Shown here piece after piece: positions 15,101 to 21,100 of a DNA stretch of 64,000 nucleotides; position 1 is the first letter of the stretch; each line of letters starts with the position of its first letter. Both the position numbers and the translations under genes were made by a program. Origin of the DNA: Henricia sp. BOLD:AAB3569 (Eukaryota; Echinodermata; Asteroidea; Spinulosida; Echinasteridae); the NCBI GenBank assembly GCA_037783545.1, contig JBBELK010000383.1, positions 496,001 through 560,000 on the forward strand. The letters run 5' to 3'. The notes under the pieces were generated by a model, which did no database searches, was not told the origin of the DNA, and saw only the letters and a program-made list of their open reading frames with translations.

Positions 15101-18100
15101 AGTGTGGGGGACACAAGTTTTCACGAACTGACATCCAAGTGTGCGCGCGCACTCAGTACACTGCACCAAAAGCCATGGATTTTTGTTTTCACGAACTGAC
15201 ACCCAAGAAAACATTCAATTTATCCGAAAAAAGGCCTTAAAAATGCTTGATACGAAGGATATCATCTGAATACTTGTAGAATAATAGTAAAATATTTACC
15301 GCAACAATCCGTATATAATTAGTAATTTTACGATGGGTGTCAGTTCGTGAAAACAAAAATATTGGGTGTCAGTTCGTAAAAACAAAATTAAGTGTTGACA
15401 AAATGCACGTAATTTTGTTTTCACGAACTGACACCCAATATTTTTGTTTTCACAAACTGAATCCCCTCGTAAATTAACTAATTAGGGATTGTTGCGGTAA
15501 ATATTTTACTATTATTTTACAAGTATTCAGATGATATCATTCGTATCACGCATTTTCAAGGCTTTTTTCGGATAAATTTTACGTTTTCTTGGGTGTCAGT
15601 TCGTGAAAACAAAAATTCATGGCTTTTGGTGCAGTGTACGGAGTGCGCGCTCACACTTAGATGTCAGTTCGTGAAAACTTGTGTCCCCCAACTGTGCGGT
15701 TTCATGAACTGTAACTGAAGTTCACTTGGGTGTCACTTCGTGGTGACAGCGACGACATGTTCCTCAACGGCAATTCCAAATTTTGGCATCCGCGTCATCT
15801 GCTTATAAAAGCATTTTTTCCCTGAAACTTTGGTCTATAATCATAGAAGTAAAGTTTACTGAAAATTCATGATTCTAAAATTTAAGGTCACGTCCACTTG
15901 ATCATGGAACTGTCCCAAAGGGGATCTATCAAATTGCCATTAATATTTTCCCCTTGTTTGAATCCTACAAGTTACAATTAAAAAAACGTAGAGTGCTATA
16001 GATCCAGTAACTGTGGTATTTTAGCCACAGAAACCTAAAAACTGGAATTTTTAATTTGGAATTTTAAAATTTTCACGCACTACACATTCCCAAAATTCCC
16101 CATTAATCTCGGTCATTTCCAAACGAATGGATGTACTCTCTCAATGGACATTACTGGTTACAGTGTACATTGCTCGGCAATATTGCAGGGAAAAATGGAC
16201 TGGGATCAAGTCGTAGGCGTAGGCCTAAATCCAATGTGCGAAAAAATTGTACTTAGTAGTAGTCAACAGCCTATTTTAATTATCATAAAATAAAATGCAC
16301 AAATCTGGGCTAAGTTAGGCATATAATAGGCCTATATTATGTACTAAGTAGAGCTAACTCAACACCTTACCTATAGCCTAGCCTATTGTATAGCCTAGCC
16401 TAATGCATAGCCTAGCCCTAGGTTACATGTAGGTCTACTGTCACACACACACACAGTATACACCGTGTACACGCCTATGGCTATGCACATGATGCACACA
16501 GTCACAGTATGGCTATGCATTATTACTACTACGCCTACATAGGCCTATGTGTAAATTGAGCTCAAAACCTAGTTTAAAAACTACTTTAAAAACCTCAATC
16601 TGTGATCAAACACAATTCAATGCAACAACTCAAGATGTTTTTACTATGTAATGCTCTCCAAGTGACATACAAACAACCTTAGTCATACATTTTTTATGAT
16701 TCTTAATGCAAAATTACCACACAGTGGAGCAAAACAAGATGGCTACTTTTCAAAAGTTGGCTGGAAAATGCTGCTCAAAAGGTCAAGGTCATATCATCCT
16801 CTTCCAATAACATTTGGGGAAAATATTATATGATATAAGATTGATTATTAATCTTATCCTAAGATTGATTTTATGAAAGGGAATTTAAGATTAATTGTAG
16901 GATAAGATTAATTGTAAAGCATTCATTCTTAATTTTAAAGATAAGATCAATCTTATCCTTATCTTTATGAAACACCCCCAGGAACAACAACATTGTAATC
17001 AGCAGTGACAGTAATACTGCTTTCATTTCTTAAATTGTTTGCAAAGGAATTGTAAAAAAAAAAAATTCGTTTGCAAACGATTTTGAATTAAAAGCACATT
17101 GAGTTTGCAATTTCGCCCACAAAGGTACCATTTTACACGGGAAACGGTCATGTGGTGTTTGTAACTATTGCTGTCAACACTTTTAGTCGGGTTTTTTTTG
17201 TCAACTCACGAAGTAAACTTTTGGGTCCCCGCAAATTATTGTAATGGGGCTTTAACCCTTAAACCAACGCTTTTAATCGAATGGAAACATTTAGTGGTTT
17301 AGTTTATTGAAAAAACGTTTTACCATTTCTGATAATGCTACACATTATACATTATCTTTTCTACAAGGCTTCCAAACAATATATACCTTACATTCTTAAT
17401 GATGTTTTTGACCTGACACAGGGTTTCTCCAGATAAATTGAATATTCTTCTGAAAGCCATCATCCTGTGTGATAGTTTTATTTTTTACAAATGTACGCGC
17501 ATTCGAGTTTATCTAAGGTTTTCTTTTCATTTTGTGTATCTTGTATATATTCAATCTTACCTGACGAGGAGCGGGTTACGCTCGAAAATTTGTAAGAAAT
17601 AAAACTATCACATAGGATAATGGCTTTCAGAAGAATATTCAATTGATATATACATGGCTATGGCTTATTTCAGAATGCGTGTTACGCCAAAGTTCCCGAA
17701 GCAGCTTACGGCGTCTGATGTCAAGCTTGTACATCCAGACTTCCAGCGATATATCAAGTCTAGGTGGGTGTACATTCTAAAACTCCTGGAACAGAATTAA
17801 CCCGGCGATCCCCCTTTAGGGGTTAGGGTCAACAATTCAGGTTAAAAAAACTCGTTCAGATTTTTCCAAAAAAATGGATTTCGTTGTAACCTAACTAATA
17901 TTTATAATACTTCCCCAGTAATGCTATTCATGTGAAGAAAACGGAAATTTGCAATCTCCAATTTATATATAGAAGCAAAAATGTATGTGTAATCACTGCA
18001 CTGGTTTATGGAACCAGCTATACACCACATCGGTGGTTTTTTACGATATCCTTGAAATTTTCCGTCTGAGACCGTGTTGACACTGGTCCCGAGCTCGGGA

Positions 18101-21100
18101 TCGAGATTGATCCCCTCATAAGAATGCGTCAGTGTTAACCGCAATGATCATGTGTGCCGCGTGTACATAGTTAATAATAATACGCTCGTAACAGGGAGGG
18201 ACACTTGTGTTACATTTTAGGCCGTCCCGGTTACGAGCGTATATTGGAAATTTGTACACAGGATTTTTAGAAAGGCATGTTGTCACACTATTTGTAACCC
18301 TTTTATGGCCTAAGTTATCTGTTCAGAACAATTGGAACTTATTTCTTTTATTTTGAGACCAGACAAATATGGTCTGTGTTGCCAAAATGCCCTCTTTTAC
18401 CGTGGAAAGACTCATGTTTGGAAAAATTTGCCAATTTTTTAAAATCAGTGCACGCTCCTTTAATATGACATCCCATATTGGTCGTTTAGACACTTTATAA
18501 TTATGATGACTCTAACAAGTGTTATTTTTTAACCAGGGTATGTCAAAATGAATGTTTAGTGGGGGCAGGCGTAGTGCTGTAATAGTGCAATGTATTCCTT
18601 CAGACATAATGTTTGCACTTTCATAGTGAACTATGGTCATTGCTCACAAACTGTTTTACGTTCCTCGCAGATGGGTAACTTTCAAACGCAAGGGATCCTA
18701 TTATGGACCCACTACGGGATTTATTATGCTTCTGTTGGCGCTGCACACTTGCGATGAGGTTTGTATTATGATTAATATACCATAAACATTTATCAGGAAG
18801 CCGCGGTATTTTTATTGGTCTATTTCAGCAACTCGGCCGTGTGATAGTGTTTTACTCTTTTCCTGCGTCTCCGCACGCAACACAGATACCATACTCTCAC
18901 AGATACCAATTTGCTCATGGGTGGAGAGAGGCAATATTTGGCAAAATGCCTTGCACAAAGACTAGAGAACACGCGCGTGGCCTGGATTCGAAAGTACAAC
19001 CTGTAGAGGATAGTATCGTGGCGTACAATGGACATCGCAAATTACAAATATTTTTGCAAATATTTGCGATGTCGCAACATTTTTCGCAAATATCTTTGCA
19101 AATATTTGCGATGTCGCACAATTTTTCGCAAATATCTTTGCAAATATTTGCGATGTCACGCAATTTTTCGCATACTTTGTTGCACGGATTTATTTATACT
19201 TTGTTGCGGTAAATTTATTGGAACTGATAACTTATTCAATCAACCTTATCGACGTTCTCAATGCATCATATGGCATTGGATGACAAATATTGCCAGCGAA
19301 GTGTGCCAACTGTGCCAACTCTGCAACTTTTTCACTTATTTTCACAAAAACCCAAAAGAGTTCAATAACAAACCTTTTAGCACTTGTTTTTTGATACATA
19401 TCAAACATAGGAGTAGGCCTAGTTGGACAAAACATGTCCTAAAACATGCTGCAATTGCGAGAAATCACCGGGGATTCCCTTCGTAGTGGGAGAGTCAGAG
19501 TACAGTGCTCACAGCAACACGCGCCATATCGGCACGGCGCGGTTGGATACCTACTGCGAGTCCATATACACGGACTCTCCAGACAAGGAGAATCCCTGAT
19601 GATTTCTCGCATTTGCAACATTTCTGTTTCGGGATATGTCTGTCAGTATGTTCGATATGTATCAAAGAAAAATTGATTAAAATTGGTTTTTTGAACTCCT
19701 TTTGTTTTTTTTGTGAAAACGAGTGAAAAAGTTGCCGAGTTGGCATCCGCCTGATAGGTTTACGCACACTTCGCTGGCTATTAATTTGTCATCCAATCCC
19801 ATAATGCATTGAGAACGCCGATAAGGTTTATTGAATAAGTTATCAGTTCCAATAAATTTACCAAAATCCGTGTTTAATCCGAACAAAAAATACCGTCCCG
19901 TTTCCTATTAAGCCCGGTTCATACTTCATGCGAACGCGAACGCGAATGCGAATTTGACGTCACAACGATTGTTTCGCGCAGCGAATTCGCAAAAAGTTGA
20001 ACTAATTTCAACTTGCGCGAATGTTCGCCGCGAAATGTTTGACGTCACATTGACGTGAGATTCGCGTTCGCGTTTGCTTTCGCGTGAAGTATGAACCGGG
20101 CTTAAGAAAAGGTAGTTTGGGCGAGTTGGCGAGGGCGCGAGGGGGCGAGTGGGCGAGTGAGTGCAAGTTAACCAGGTCGGACCTAGACAGAACACAACCC
20201 TTTCATACAGTGGTTCGTTGTCATTTTGCCTCGAAGTTATAGAATCACACCCAAAAATGTCCTCCTAGTTGTGTCCTGCAGTGGTTTGAGATGTCCATGA
20301 TTGGGAAAAAATGCTTACAACACCGTTTTTGAAGCCAAAATTGTCTCCCACGTGCAAATTCGACGACAGGTTTTCTCGTTGCCGTTTTAATAATTCTGGA
20401 CGTGAGAGGGCGCTTTCCTACGTGAACATAAATTACAGTTAGGCTAGCCTTTATTCAAGGCGTCCGTGGCAAGGTTTGTTTTGTGCACTAGTTTGCTAGC
20501 GCTTGAGGAAAGACTAACATTCATACTGCAGACTGCGCCACGAACGCCTTTACCATCTCGTCGTTGTGACCTCTGTGCTGAATAATTCAACAGCAACTGA
20601 GGTGATGAATTATTCATAAATTGTAACCAACCAGTGGCGGCAAGCTTCTGGAATCGTCCATAAAAAAATATAGGTAGCATTCACGAAAAAAGCGAAAGTT
20701 ATTATTCGTACCAGGAAAACAAAATACAAGAAACATGATTAGTCTAAGTTCTATAGAGTAACTCCACATAAATGGGTAATTGATTAACCATTTTTAAAGT
20801 TTATAAACTCGCCAACAATGCTTTTCGTGTGGCAAAAAAAAGTAGTAGTATGCTACGCGAAACGGGACAAGTCGTCCCCGAGTCAACTCGCCCCCCTCTA
20901 TTAACACCTAGGTCGAAGTCGTCCCCAGGTCAAGTCGTCCTTGCACCCCGTGTACAAAACCTTTAGCCAATGTGACAATTTAAACAAAATTTGACTTTTC
21001 TCCTAGGTTTTTCTCAAGTTGCAAGGATAATCGGTTTGGGCCTGTCGACTATCTACCATATCTTGTATTTCAATTTGGAAGGAAACATTTTAAGATGTAG

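Larger units (their letters stand above)
7738..16979. mobile_element. PIF/Harbinger-like element with terminal GGGGGTGTTTCAT repeats, heavily invaded
   Basis: The left end starts GGGGGGGTGTTTCATAAAAC and runs into AAGATTAATCTTATC words; the right end is the mirror image, ending TTATGAAACACCCCC. A decayed Harbinger transposase segment lies at about 8030-8170. The interior holds direct repeats, a 61 bp satellite, a piggyBac-like MITE and a foldback element. Linking the two ends into one 9.2 kb element is inference; they could be two separate copies. Confidence 0.5.

Noticed and set aside
18841-19212. Open frames with repeated ANICKDICEK-type peptides
   Set aside because: Artefact of the 42 bp satellite; the same happens at 22848-23371.
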